Shown: positions 31,190-41,345 of the stretch, in pieces
Layout: every line of letters starts with the position of its first letter
Position numbering within the stretch: the first letter of the stretch is position 1
NCBI GenBank assembly: GCA_014155875.1
Contig: JACEFZ010027946.1
Coordinates: 1-64,000 of the forward strand
DNA from: Cepaea nemoralis
Lineage: Eukaryota; Mollusca; Gastropoda; Stylommatophora; Helicidae
Reading direction: 5' to 3'
DNA length: 64,000 bases
Position numbers and translations under genes: made by a program
The notes under the pieces: generated by a model
What the model saw: only the letters and a program-made list of their open reading frames with translations
What the model was told of the DNA's origin: nothing
The model's database searches: none

Positions 31190-31710
31190 CGACAGAACGG
31201 CAGGGGAAAGACGCCCGGAGTCATGACCCGGACGGGCCCGCCCCTAGAGAATGTTAAGAAGGTATATGGGCCGAAACATTCGGGGAAGGGGGAAAATACT
31301 TCTGATGATCAGAACCCCCCTGCCGTGTTTGCTCTGCGGCGGAGTTTTTATATCACTGATTTATGGCCAGTCCATCAGACAATCCGGACAGATGTATGGG
31401 CAATCTGGAAAGACAGATTGACGCCCTGGAAAGCCTGGTACTGCTGCAGCGCAGTGGTGGAACTGACCCCACCGGTAAAAGGGTGGGGTAGACAGCAGAC
31501 CGGGCTGACAACCCCTAATGCTGTATAATGTCCTTGTCGCGTCAAATGAAAGTACAAGTAGATGCCACTTGGTTCTCCGAAAGGGGGGGGGGGCATGAAG
31601 AATCCACCAGTGACCACACGTTGACGATACAGACCGACCATGACTTCAGCCGAACGGCCGGGCTGGGCATGCATCTATCGTAAAAGCTTCGCCTCCTACC
31701 GGGGAAAGAG
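31190..31710. other. GC-rich block, nature unknown, possibly transposon-derived
   Basis: The sequence is clearly more GC-rich than its surroundings. One plus-strand frame reads MGNLERQIDALESLVLLQRS, resembling a short coiled coil, and ends in a GGTAAAAG stretch that could be a donor. It runs on towards the frame at 31716 and a palindrome-family end at 32053, which suggests one unidentified mobile element, but I recognise no domain. Confidence 0.35.
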
Positions 31711-31715
31711 AATTT

Positions 31716-31991
31716 ATGCTGGATGAAAGAAGTGCGTCACGGGAGATTAGACAGCGCTCCCGTGAAAGGGATACAAATAAGACGTTAGAGGATCTCAGCC
31801 AGGGAGAACCCTACAGTGCTGAGAAGACTCAAGTCGAGGTCACCTGTGAGACACCCGAGCAATCTTCCGAGTCTCAGGGTGAAGATCAAGTTCCCCCTGA
31901 GACCGAGAAAGCAGCACGGGGGAGATTAGATAAGACATTGTCCCGTGTTTTAGAGGATGAGCTAAAAACAAAAAAAAAGATACGTCACTAG
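31716..31991 (+). CDS. Hypothetical charged ORF, unknown element
   Basis: A frame of 91 codons begins at ATG in TTATGCTGGATG and is rich in Glu, Arg and Lys (EIRQRSRERDTNKTLEDLSQ; RGRLDKTLSRVLEDELKTKK). Two sub-blocks, RQRSRERDTNKTLEDL and RGRLDKTLSRVLEDEL, resemble each other. The codon composition is GC-rich like the block before it. I do not recognise the family; a non-LTR ORF1 or gag-like frame is possible. Confidence 0.3.
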   Translation: MLDERSASREIRQRSRERDTNKTLEDLSQGEPYSAEKTQVEVTCETPEQSSESQGEDQVPPETEKAARGRLDKTLSRVLEDELKTKKKIRH

Positions 31992-32044
31992 ATGAGAAAG
32001 TGCAAAAGTTCGGAGAGATTGTATTCCTCCACTTGCTGCGTCAA

Positions 32045-32110
32045 TCTGGAATTGCCGGAATACGATCAGCGTTGCCATTCGTGGGTTTTGCTCAATCTTT
32101 AAAACTGAAT
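32045..32110 (-). repeat. Solo end of the palindrome family, inverse
   Basis: TACGATCAGCGTTGCCATTC, GTGGGTTTTGCTCAATCTTT matches the reverse of 9541-9575 and the end of the right palindrome arm near 10295-10330. The TTTCGGGATT motif is missing here. Confidence 0.6.
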
Positions 32111-32284
32111 TTATTGATACCTGTCTTTGTTTTTATCATATTATTATATTGTTTTCTTCTGTTTCCCTCATGCGTTAGTTATTCTGCTTGCGTAGACTGA
32201 GGCCCTGGTCAGACACGTGTGTTTGTATTTTATTGTGTCATCAGGATCTAAACATACATTTTTGTTTCATTATCTACTGTAATG

Positions 32285-32545
32285 AGTTGAGTTTTGAATC
32301 AAGAACCGGCATTATAGCACTAGGGACATACCCATACGTGCTCCGTCCTCACCTGCAACAGACAGCGAAAAGACCCAACACTAATGGTACCAGTACCAGT
32401 AGAAGTCTGATTATATGTCCGTCTGGCCTTTCCTCGGAGTCCCGAGTATCCACCAGACCCTCTGGTCACTCCCTGCAGCACAATTCTTTCCAGGCCGTGG
32501 TGATCTATCTGTGCATCTATTGTAATTTCCTGCAAGATCAGAGAA
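32285..32545 (-). repeat. RNase H-type LINE, 3' end fragment
   Basis: ATCAAGAACCGGCATTATAG, CATACGTGCTCCGTCCTCAC, ACCAGTAGAAGTCTGATTAT and TTCCAGGCCGTGGTGATC match 18125-18330 in order. Only the untranslated 3' end is present. Confidence 0.82.
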
Positions 32546-32689
32546 CTCCTGAGACTGACAATAAGGCTACAACAATTAACAGCATAATAAAGACATAACA
32601 ATAAACAGCATAAGTAACAATTAATAAACATGTTATTATTAATCGAAGCCTATAGAACTCAAGGGCAAAATAAGTTATAACAACTGTCA

Positions 32690-32775
32690 TTTACTGCCTA
32701 TAATACCTTGTGGTGTAGGACAGGGGGGTCTTAGGCCAGTAGAATTAAGGCCGCATGGCTAGTGCAGAGTAGATT
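32690..32775 (-). repeat. SINE family D, partial copy
   Basis: CATTTACTGCCTATAATACC, TTGTGGTGTAGGACAGGGGG and ATTAAGGCCGCATGGCTAGT match 32900-32990 and 50808-50895. Truncated at its 5' end. Confidence 0.75.
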
Positions 32776-32894
32776 TCGTATATTCAATATGATTAAATGC
32801 TTACAATAGCGTCCGTTATATTGCTTACTTACACAGTATGAACTCTAAAATGTGTATCAAGAAATAATATGGGGAGTAAAGACGGCCAACGTTA

Positions 32895-33135
32895 AAAATA
32901 TCTGTTAACACTGCCTAAAATACCCTGCGGGGTAGGACAGGGGAGGTTCTGAGGCCAAGAAATTAAGGTCACCTGACTAGTGCAGTCGCCGCGAACTGTG
33001 CTGGATAGGGTTTTCTCTCTCTCCCCCCCCCCCCCCCCCCCTACTGACAGAAAAATACACAATCTTACCGAGGATTTGAACCCGGATCTGCCGAATGGAA
33101 ACCTGGCCTTCTAGCCACTCAGTCAGACGCTCTGA
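32895..33135 (-). repeat. SINE family D, full length with tRNA-like head
   Basis: Minus strand, right end: GCGTCTGACTGAGTGGCTAG is an A-box region and CCGGGTTCAAATCCTCGG contains a B-box about 40 bp later. The body has a C run (33023-33040), then GGGTTTTCTCTCT in reverse, and ends with ATTTTAGGCAGTGTTAACAG. Related copies lie at 32690 and 50805. Confidence 0.82.
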
Positions 33136-33360
33136 TGGACCAAATCACATATCAAGTGATGACTGGTTACAACAAACATGGAACTAGAACCCTATACCCA
33201 TAACGCCCAAAGGCGCTGAGAAGGCCCATTTTCTGTACTCACCAGGGGAAAAGCACTAGCGGTTAAACCATCTCTTCCGTGTTTGTTTCGATTCAATTTC
33301 ACCATTACCCCTACCCCGCTCAACTTCAAGGAGAAGTTATAGTTAGGGTCCATCGCCGGC

Positions 33361-33624
33361 TCAGAATGATAGTCCTTTTTTTTCTTTTTTCTTTCTTAGT
33401 TGAAGCACAGCCTTGATTTCTTTCACTGTCACTGTGTCTTCATCCGAAATGTTCTGGGCATTGCACCTATCTGAGGTGACCTCCTTGGCGAGATTTCGGC
33501 CTCTCCTGTCTGTCTGCTTGCTCTGCTCTAGATAGCGTTCGAAGAGGGCTTTGCCCTTGTTCTCCTCAGTCCTCTGCCAGATGAGATCAGCAGGAATACT
33601 CTTAATCTTGACTACCCCATTCAT
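33361..33624 (-). CDS. Hypothetical ORF, unknown
   Basis: ATG at 33624 opens 87 codons: MNGVVKIKSIPADLIWQRTE, then KGKALFERYLEQSKQTDRRG and ISDEDTVTVKEIKAVLQLRK. It is hydrophilic with balanced charge and does not match the repeat families mapped here. It could be a host exon or a transposon frame. No splice evidence was secured. Confidence 0.25.
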   Translation of the reverse strand: MNGVVKIKSIPADLIWQRTEENKGKALFERYLEQSKQTDRRGRNLAKEVTSDRCNAQNISDEDTVTVKEIKAVLQLRKKKEKKGLSF

Positions 33625-33660
33625 GCTTTTATGTATGAATAGGCATGTATGTAGGATAGA

Positions 33661-33840
33661 GATCAGGCTGCTGTGGAACTACAAACCGAACTTAATCGCA
33701 TAAGTACTTGGTGTGTTAAAGCTGGGGCAATGGTCAACCCAACAAAGGCAACAGTGACATGGTTTTCTTTGAATAACCATATTGTCAACACCCCAACGCC
33801 AACTGTAAATCTGGGATCAGGGACGGTGGTGTCAAGATCT
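33661..33840 (+). pseudogene. LINE reverse transcriptase fragment (Jockey/I-like)
   Basis: The frame reads DQAAVELQTELNRISTWCVK, AGAMVNPTKATVTWFSLNN and HIVNTPTPTVNLGSG. The pattern Q-ELN-I--WC---A---NP-K---TWFSLNN is the thumb-side part of the reverse transcriptase of LINEs that carry RNase H, so it probably belongs to the family at 18125 and 58255. The frame breaks after 33828. Confidence 0.82.
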
Positions 33841-34555
33841 TGGATGAGATGACAGAAGTAATAGAAGGATATCAATTAGGGATAAGACCAAGATAGGATA
33901 AATATAACATCCCTGAACAGGGATTGGAGATTCAAAGGACAGAAGAGAGGATAGAACTATTAAGGAGTTATCCAACAGGACACACAGGTGTCAACAGAAG
34001 GACATGATAGGACACGACAGGGATTTACTCCCAGGTTAGTTAAACACGGGAAGTACCCGTAAACAGCCTTAACTAGAATGTAGTAACTAGTAACAGGCTG
34101 CTGAACAGCGTGCCGGGTAACAACGCACGCAAAGTGCTGACGTTCACAAGTCCGCAGCTGACCAGCGCTGCTAAGATTAGCCAGACGGGGACTGGACAGC
34201 TTAGGAGACAGATCGTTATATTTTGCCTTGGCCATTGTGTAGTTGTTAGGGCACTGTAGGATCGTGACTTAACTTAGGACAGTTAGAGAATTGTGCTTAG
34301 AAATATTATTGCTGTATTGAGTGTGATTCTTTGTTAATGATTGTGAATTACTCATGTGAGCTCGTAGAGCCAACTGTATCATTACGCAATAAAATGAAGT
34401 ATTCCCTTTGTACACCTACGAGTTAGTATTCGTGCGGTACAAACGAAGAATCCCTGTATGCCTGTCTGAACGAGGTTGTTGACAGTGGAAAGAACGAAGG
34501 CGATGAATTTTTCAGTAGGGTGTTGATTATATAGAACTAATGTTTACATACGGCT
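33841..34555. other. Unassigned sequence, possible old LTR
   Basis: AATAAAATGAAGTATTCCCT (34389) followed by TTGTACACCTACGAG and GTGCGGTACAA resembles the polyadenylation and U5 region of a retrotransposon LTR. With no second copy, no primer-binding site and no clear TG/CA borders, this remains a guess. Confidence 0.25.
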
Positions 34556-34559
34556 GTTT

Positions 34560-35790
34560 ATTTTGCAACGCGAGTAATCTATCATTTCACAAGCACTAAA
34601 GAAGTACAGTAATTGAACGTTCTACCGCAGAAGTCGGATGTGTCGGCCTAACGGCGCAAGAACGCAGCTCTGCTGTAAACAGGCACATCGCAATCACATC
34701 CGAAAAAAAACTCCGGATGAATGCAGAAGAAGAAGAAGAAGAAGAACGTTCTATAGAAGTAAACAAAGATCTACACCTTTGCTTTATTGACTACACAAAG
34801 GCTTTCGATAAAGTGAGACATGTCGACATGATAAGGATGCTTGAAGATCTAAAGATTGACGGAAAAGACCCCACACTTGTAAAAAAACATATATTTTATA
34901 TTGGAAACAAGTTACCATAAGAGTTGATAATGAAGTAGGTCAATATCAGCCTATTAAAAGAGGTGTGAGACAGGGTTGTGTAATGTCTCCAGATCTTTTT
35001 TGAACATATTTTCAGAAATATAGAAGATATGGAAGGAATCAACATTGGGGAGACGATACATCAATAACATTAGATTAGAGGATATAGTCTTGATTGCAGA
35101 CAATGAACAGGACCTGCAACTTTTAGTAGATGCGGTTGTTGCACACAGTGAACAACTAGGGTTAGAATTGAATTGCAAAAAGACACAGATTATGGTCGTC
35201 ACTAGGAAGGAAGAAACACCACAATGTAATATTCAAGTAAATGGGCATATTCTTCAACAAGTGAATCGGCACAGATATCTCGGAACAGACATAACATCTG
35301 ATGGAAGATGCCTTGAAGAGATTAGAACAAGAATTGCCATTGCAAAGGTAGCCTTTTGCAAGATGAAAAACATGCTGAGAAATAAAAATATATCAATTGA
35401 AATGAGAAAAAGAGTGAAGTGTTACATAGAAACTGTAGTTTTATATGGATGTGAAGCATGGACAATGAGCAGACAAGCTGAAAAGTGGAAATGTGGTTTC
35501 TGAGGAAAATGCAAAGAATACCATGGACAGACAGAAAAACTAATGGACAAGTTTTACAAGAAACAAATGAAGACCGTAAACTGATTAGTGACATTAGACG
35601 TAGACAGTCAAAATTTTTTGGGCATGTTATGAGAAGAAATGAATTGGAGAATTTGGTGACAACTGGCAAGATCGAAGGGAAGAGACCAAGAGGAAGACAA
35701 AGAAGTAAATACCTGGATAGCAATTATTCCTCCCCACGACGAATAGCGGCAACAGTGGAAGATGATGATGATAATGATGATGTTGTAGGC
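34560..35790 (+). pseudogene. RTE-like LINE, reverse transcriptase to 3' region
   Basis: This is the longest LINE copy here. Motifs in order: VIERS/ERSIEVNKDLHL, CFIDYTKAFDKVRHVDMIRM (RT motif with the first catalytic Asp, positions 34780-34830), a broken stretch at 34921-35040, INNIRLEDIVLIADNEQDLQ, KKTQIMVV, YLGTDITSDGRCLEEI, VVLYGCEAWTMSRQAE, MQRIPWTDRKTNGQVLQETN and RRRQSKFFGHVMRRN. The YADD-type catalytic box is replaced by a shorter LED-containing sequence, and at least two frameshifts (near 34920-35045 and 35485) break it. It is therefore dead. A SINE is inserted at 34625-34743. Confidence 0.93.
34625..34743 (+). repeat. SINE family H with GAA tail, inserted in a LINE
   Basis: The body runs from GCAGAAGTCGGATGTGTCGG through GCAGCTCTGCTGTAAACAGG to CTCCGGATGAATGC and an (AGA)n/(GAA)n tail. 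It is flanked by the exact 10-bp duplication GAACGTTCTA at 34615-34624 and 34744-34753. The flanks are continuous LINE coding sequence (VIERS / ERSIEV). A second copy lies at 60904-61014. Confidence 0.93.
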
Positions 35791-35844
35791 TGTAGTAAAG
35801 TCATCTTTCAGATTATGAGACTGACGAGCTACCTACTGAGTTAC

Positions 35845-36015
35845 TCTCATAATCACAAGTCAAAGACATTCAGGTGTGCTGATACTGAGGTAGCGGGTTC
35901 AACCCCTATACCGGACTGAAATGTTGGCTTCTTATCCTTGACTTGGGGACGTAAATTACAAGTACCTCTGAAGTCGAAGTGGGTTCGTCAGATGGCGAGG
36001 GACACTGGTAATTGG
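35845..36015 (+). repeat. SINE family A copy
   Basis: GAGGTAGCGGGTTCAACCCC (B-box), ATCCTTGACTTGGGGACGTA and GTGGGTTCGTCAGATGGCGA match family A. The first part of the head is degraded. Confidence 0.88.
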
Positions 36016-36307
36016 ATAAACTAATCAACATGCAAGAGACAACATTACAGATATAGACACATTTCAAGCGAACGAAAGAAGAATATTAATGCAAGAGTTT
36101 AATAGAATATAGAACATGAAACAAAACTAGTAAAGAAATCACTAATCAGCATAACGTAGTTGAGAACGTCCATCTCCCCAGTGCTAACATAAAGATGTGA
36201 ATACTGATCATTTCTAATATTGACTTCTCGTCCTTACCTTGGGGACATACATTACAAGTACGTCAGAAGTAAGAGTGGGTTGCCTGACGGCGAGGGACAC
36301 TGGTAAT

Positions 36308-36775
36308 TCATTCATTCATCATGTGCCATGTCGATAAGCGTAGGCGGTCATGATTCGCCATCTCACACGATCACCAGAGTCGTGGATCAGCTTAGTGTTC
36401 TTATCTCGGACCATACCACGTGGCCAAGTCATCTAGGTATTTACTTCTCTGCCTTCCTCTTGTTCTTGTCCCCTCGATCTTGCCAGTTGTCACCAAGTTC
36501 TCCAGTTTATTTCTTCTCATAGCGTGTCCAAAAATATTATGGAATTCTTTGCATTTTCCTCAGAAACCACATTTCTACAGCCATCAAATATTTTTCAGCT
36601 GGTCTGCTCATTGTCCACGCTTCACATCCATACAAAAGTACAGGTTCTATGTAGTACGTCAACACAATTTTTCTTATTGCAATTGACATCTTTTTATTGG
36701 TCAGTATGTTTTTCCTCTTGCAAAAGGTTACCTTCGCCATGACGATTCTTGTTCTAATCTCTTCAAGGCATCTCC
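36308..36775 (-). mobile_element. RTE-like LINE 3' end inserted in a SINE, 11-bp TSD
   Basis: On the minus strand the frame reads WRCLEEIRTRIVMAKVTFCK, NKKMSIAIRKI, EPVLLYGCEAWTMSRPAEKY and LMAVEMWFLRKMQRIP, then the 3' end to a (GAAT)n tail at 36308-36320. The 11-bp sequence ACACTGGTAAT borders it on both sides (36297-36307 and 36776-36786), consistent with a target-site duplication from target-primed integration. Frames are broken. Confidence 0.9.
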
Positions 36776-36986
36776 ACACTGGTAATAGGGAAAGCTAATC
36801 CACACTGGTAATAGGGAAAGCTAATCCACACTGGTAATAGGGAAAGCTAATCCACACTGGTAATAGGGAAAGCTAATCCACACTGGTAATAGGGAAAGCT
36901 AATCCACACTGGTAATAGGGAAAGCTAATCCACACTGGTAATAGGGAAAGCTAATCCACACTGGTAATAGGGAAAGCTAATCCACA
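36776..36986. repeat. 26-bp tandem array inside a SINE, eight copies
   Basis: ACTGGTAATAGGGAAAGCTA begins at 36778, 36804, 36830, 36856, 36882, 36908, 36934 and 36960. All copies are identical by eye, so the expansion is very young. The unit is the ordinary 3' segment of SINE family A, single-copy in the other family members (for example 49515-49540). Confidence 0.97.
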
Positions 36987-37137
36987 CGCAAAAGTAAGTC
37001 CAGTACACTAGATTAGTTGCACTTGCAAGGACTACGCTTGAGTTCAAAGCGAGCGAACGCTACAAATAAAATTTTTAGCTGAAATATTTCAGTGAAAAAT
37101 TCTTAGAATACCGTACACCAAGAGGTTAAAGGGAGCA

Positions 37138-37173
<36 letters not shown>
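37138..37173. repeat. (AAT)n microsatellite
   Basis: About 11 AAT units on the plus strand, followed by AAAATAAAATG. Confidence 0.95.
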
Positions 37174-37174
<1 letters not shown>

Positions 37175-37179
37175 TAAAA

Positions 37180-37585
37180 TGATGACTACAGAAGAAATGC
37201 AATGCTCTTCAACTGAAATATTTCAGTGAAATAATTTTAGATTACCACTGATCAGGTAGAAGAAAAACACAGACATGCTACAAGGTAAGAACACTGGCTC
37301 ATAAACTGGCATCACATCTCTGAAACTGGAATAATTGACCTAGAAAGAACAGTAATGGCAGACTGGTTCTTGGGAGATAAAGCTGGGTTGACCAACGTAA
37401 AGGTGGGCAGAGGACATTAAAGACGTACTTGGGTATGGGACAGGCATGAGGCAGTGGAACTGGAATAAGATCAAGAGTTTTTTTCCAACCTAGGCATGAT
37501 AAGAGATGGCATTCTGCAAAGGACCCGCTGCCTAATGATAATACATAAAGTCAACCTGTGAAGTATCATTCAGAAATACTTAAGC
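37180..37585. other. Eroded LINE-like sequence
   Basis: AGATAAAGCTGGGTTGACCA and GGGATGGAATTC-like wording near 37370-37540 resemble LINE 3' ends (TTCTGCAAAGGACCCGCTGC). Too degraded for a domain call. Confidence 0.3.
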
Positions 37586-37589
37586 TTGA

Positions 37590-37745
37590 GAGGGCCGACT
37601 TCATTGCACCAGGGTGTCACCCCATCCGGCTCAATCTCTTAAAGCAGAACAGGCGAGCCACTTGTCGAGGGTAAGCACAAAGCATGAACTCCGCAGCTCC
37701 AGCGATGACCCCCTAGGAATCTCTGGACAAATTTTACTCATGCTC
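37590..37745 (-). repeat. SINE family G, diverged minus-strand copy
   Basis: In reverse complement this reads AAAATTTGTCCAGAGATTCC, GGGGTCATCGCTGGAGCTGC, GGAGTTCATGCTTTGTGC, then CCTGGTGCAATGAAGTCGG, matching 59430-59555 in order. Confidence 0.75.
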
Positions 37746-37749
37746 TGTA

Positions 37750-38455
37750 CAATGCAGTCCAATGATCGAACTTAATCTTCAGGACATGATTCAGGTAACT
37801 TAACGATTTCGCCATAGACTCGGAATAAAAATAAAACACTCACAGAAATTGACAAAAGCAAATTTTATTGTACATAGTAAATACAATGTAAATAAACTTT
37901 GGTCATAAATAAATTTCAAATGAAAAAACAAAAATACAGTTGTAAAGTGTAAAAGTGTCACATCGTAAATTGCATTCTTTAAATCTTTCATTCTTTCCTT
38001 AAAGCTTCCTCTTCTACACCTGGATGTGAAGCAAAATAAGACCAATTGGTGTTGTATAGTTGGCTTACTGATTACTTGAGGTGTAACCTTAAGGCAGACA
38101 TTGTCACATGGGAGAGAACTGTTACATCCTTCCCATATCGGCCACGATATAATGATGTGGAATGACCAGTTAGTTCCCTTCTACACTTTCTCAGATAATT
38201 TCTAGATAATTCTCAGAATTACCAGGTACACATTTTATGAGCCTGTGTCAAACTCAGAGCCGTAGTAATGGGCCTCTTGTCACGCTTTGAGGTTCATTGA
38301 AGATATGGTACTAGTACCATATGTTGACACCATTCAGTACTCGGCGGGTGATGAAGTCAGTATAAAGCCAACTACTTGAACTCCTCAGGAAATTTCCGGT
38401 TACCAATTTCTAGGTCACCTGAGCTCCAGATATCAGCGATGCCTCACAAAATTAG
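37750..38455. other. No recognisable gene (37750-38455)
   Basis: AT-rich. An eroded piece of repeat Z may be present near 38345 (CGGCGGGTGATGAAGTCAGT). The 81-codon minus-strand frame at 37800-38045 has no recognisable domain. Confidence 0.4.
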
Positions 38456-38460
38456 ACTGT

Positions 38461-40624
38461 GGGGTACACTAAACAGTCTAGTCTTATGAGGCTATGGTTG
38501 TATAAGTGGGGTACACTAAACAGTCAAATCTTGTGAGACAGTCTAGTTTTGTGAGGCTATGGTTATATATGTGGGGTACACTAAACAGTCAAATCTTGTG
38601 AGGTCATGGTTGTATATATGGGGTACACTAGACAGTCTAGTCTTGTGAGGTCATGGTTGTATATACGGGGTACACTAGACAGTCTAATCTTGTGAGGTCA
38701 TGGTTGTATATATGGGGTACACTAGACAGTCTAATCTTGTGAGACAGTCTAATCTTGTGAGGCTATGGTTGTATATATGGGGTACACTAGATAGTCTAGT
38801 CTTGTGAGGTCATGGTTGTATATACGGGGTACACTAGACAGTCTAATCTTGTGAGGCTATGGTTGTATATATGGGGTACACTAGACAGTCTAGTCTTGTG
38901 AGGTCATGGTTGTATATACGGGGTAAACTAGACAGTCTAATCTTGTGAGGTCATGGTTGTATATACAGGGTACACTAGACAGTCTAGTCTTGTGAGGTCA
39001 TGGTTGTATACATGGGGTACACTAGACAGTCTAATCTTGTGAGGTCATGGTTGTATATACGGGGTACACTAGACAGTCTAATCTTGTGAGACAGTCTAGT
39101 CTTGTGAGACAGTCTAGTCTTGTGAGGCTATGGTTGTATATATGGGGTACACTAGACAGTCTAATCTTGTGAGACAGTCTAGTCTTGTGAGACAGTCTAA
39201 TCTTGTGAGACAGTCTAGTCTTGTGAGACAGTCTAATCTTGTGAGGCAGTCTAGTCTTGTGAGGTCATGGTTGTATATACGGGGTACACTAGACAGTCTA
39301 ATCTTGTGAGACAGTCTAGTCTTGTGAGGCTATGGTTGTATATATGGGGTACACTAGACAGTCTAATCTTGTGAGACAGTCTAATCTTGTGAGGCTATGG
39401 TTGTATATATGGGGTACACTAGACAGTCTAATCTTGTGAGGCTATGGTTGTATATACGGGGTACATTAGACAGTCTAATCTTGTGAGGTCATGGTTGTAT
39501 ATATGGGGTACACTAGACAGTCTAATCTTGTGAGGTCATGGTTGTATATACGGGGTACACTAGACAGTCTAGTCTTGTGAGGCTATGGTTGTATATACGG
39601 GGTACACTAGACAGTCTAATCTTGTGAGGTCATGGTTGTATATATGGGGTACACTAGACAGTCTAATCTTGTGAGACAGTCTAGTCTTGTGAGGCTATGG
39701 TTGTATATATGGGGTACACTAGACAGTCTAATCTTGTGAGGCTATGGTTGTATATATGGGGTACACTAGACAGTCTAGTCTTGTGAGGTCATGGTTGTAT
39801 ATACGGGGTACACTAGACAGTCTAATCTTGTGAGGCTATGGTTGTATATACGGGGTACACTAGACAGTCTAATCTTGTGAGGCTATGGTTGTATATATGG
39901 GGTACACTAGACAGTCTAATCTTGTGAGGCTATGGTTGTATATATGGGGTACACTAGACAGTCTAATCTTGTGAGGCTATGGTTGTATATATGGGGTACA
40001 CTAGACAGTCTAGTCTTGTGAGGTCATGGTTGTATATACGGGGTACACTAGACAGTCTAATCTTGTGAGGTCATGGTTGTATATACAGGGTACACTAGAC
40101 AGTCTAGTCTTGTGAGGTCATGGTTGTATATACGGGGTACACTAGACAGTCTAATCTTGTGAGGCTATGGTTGTATATATGGGGTACACTAGACAGTCTA
40201 ATCTTGTGAGGTCATGGTTGTATATACGGGGTACACTAGACAGTCTAATCTTGTGAGGCTATGGTTATATATACGGGGTACACTAGACAGTCTAGTCTTG
40301 TGAGGCTATGGTTGTATATATGGGGTACACTAGACAGTCTAGTCTTGTGAGGCTATGGTTGTATATACGGGGTACACTAGACAGTCTAATCTTGTGAGGC
40401 TATGGTTGTATATACGGGGTACACTAGACAGTCTAATCTTGTGAGGCTATGGTTGTATATACGGGGTACACTAGACAGTCTAATCTTGTGAGGCTATGGT
40501 TGTATATACGGGGTACACTAGACAGTCTAATCTTGTGAGGCTATGGTTGTATATACGGGGTACACTAGACAGTCTAATCTTGTGAGACAGTCTAATCTTA
40601 TGAGTCTATGGTTGTATATGTGGG
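38461..40624. repeat. Satellite of 47-bp units with an 18-bp sub-repeat
   Basis: Units contain GGGGTACACTAGACAGTCTA, ATCTTGTGAG, then GTCATGGTTG or GCTATGGTTG and TATATAC or TATATAT. Some units have an extra 18-bp piece (ACAGTCTAATCTTGTGAG) inserted once or several times (39088-39260). About 45 units are present. The variants TCAT/CTAT, TATAC/TATAT and TAATC/TAGTC combine in varied orders, like mosaic shuffling. The array ends next to a LINE 3' tail-like piece (40625-40680). Confidence 0.97.
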
Positions 40625-40680
40625 TCTTCTTCCTCTCTTCCTCCATTTACATCAGTGAAGTGTTGGAGAATATGTAAAGT
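40625..40680 (-). repeat. LINE 3' terminus fragment
   Basis: TTCTTCCTCTCTTCCTCCAT, then TCAGTGAAGTGTTGG matches TCTTCTCTTCCTCCATATAC and TGAGTGAACTGTTGG at 24905-24945, the 3' end of a LINE on the minus strand. Confidence 0.5.
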
Positions 40681-40689
40681 ACACAAAAT

Positions 40690-41345
40690 AATCTAGTCTT
40701 GTGAGGTCATGATCAAACATGCGGTTCGTAGCTGACTGCAACATCCTTATCTATTTCTGCACCAAACAATTTATCATGTGTTAATTCATCTTTTACATTT
40801 GTCTGAACATACTAAAGAAATCTCCCAAGTTATTTTTAAACGCAACACAGTATATATTTTATAAAAATTGTGTGTATATGTTGCATCTTTAAAAATAATG
40901 CACTAGATGAGTGCATTTAATATCAATATACAGAATTTAAAATTTAGTTTGGCCGTCCTTTGTTTGCTGCCACATGGCATAGAAAAAAAAATGAGCACTT
41001 GCAGTTTTGTATAATGACTTTCCTCTGCTGTGTCTGCACTTTGAAGTGGGAGGACTTGCATGATCTAGTGACACCCCTAAGAGCTCTGAAGATGATAGCA
41101 TAGGTGCTAGCAGGTTCTCCAGTATCAGACAGGAAAGGAAGAGGGACCCCCAGACGACATATGACATAAATTTGCTGCACTCTAGGCAAACTAGGAACAG
41201 TCAAAGCTATTAATGCAAACCTGACAAAATGCTTGTGAAAATGGCATGAATTGAGCCACAGGCGATGAAGAAATGCAGTGTAACCCGCTTTATGGTGACG
41301 TGTAGCAAGAACATTATAAATAACTGTCAGGAAAAAACAAAACAC
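40690..41345. other. Unassigned, 133-codon minus-strand frame at 40944-41345
   Basis: The frame includes VLATRHHKAGYTAFLHRLWL. Its spacing of H-x-GY-A-LHRL loosely recalls the C-terminal region of RNase H-type LINEs, but the rest does not support it. I would not call a gene. Confidence 0.3.

Larger units (their letters stand above)
36195..37060 (+). repeat. SINE family A copy split by a LINE and internally amplified
   Basis: GACTTCTCGTCCTTACCTTG, GTAAGAGTGGGTTGCCTGAC and GGCGAGGGACACTGGTAAT (to 36307) form the middle of the SINE. The element resumes at 36776 with ACACTGGTAATAGGGAAAGC, continues through a 26-bp tandem array to 36986, and ends TAAGTCCAGTACACTAGATT and CTTGAGTTCAAAGCGAGCGA near 37050. 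Confidence 0.88.

Noticed and set aside
33841..34440. Solo LTR of a retrotransposon or retrovirus
   Set aside because: A polyadenylation-like AATAAA and U5-like words are not enough without a second LTR, target duplication or primer-binding site.
40944..41345. 133-codon frame as a host gene
   Set aside because: No recognisable domain and only a vague resemblance to LINE C-terminal sequence.
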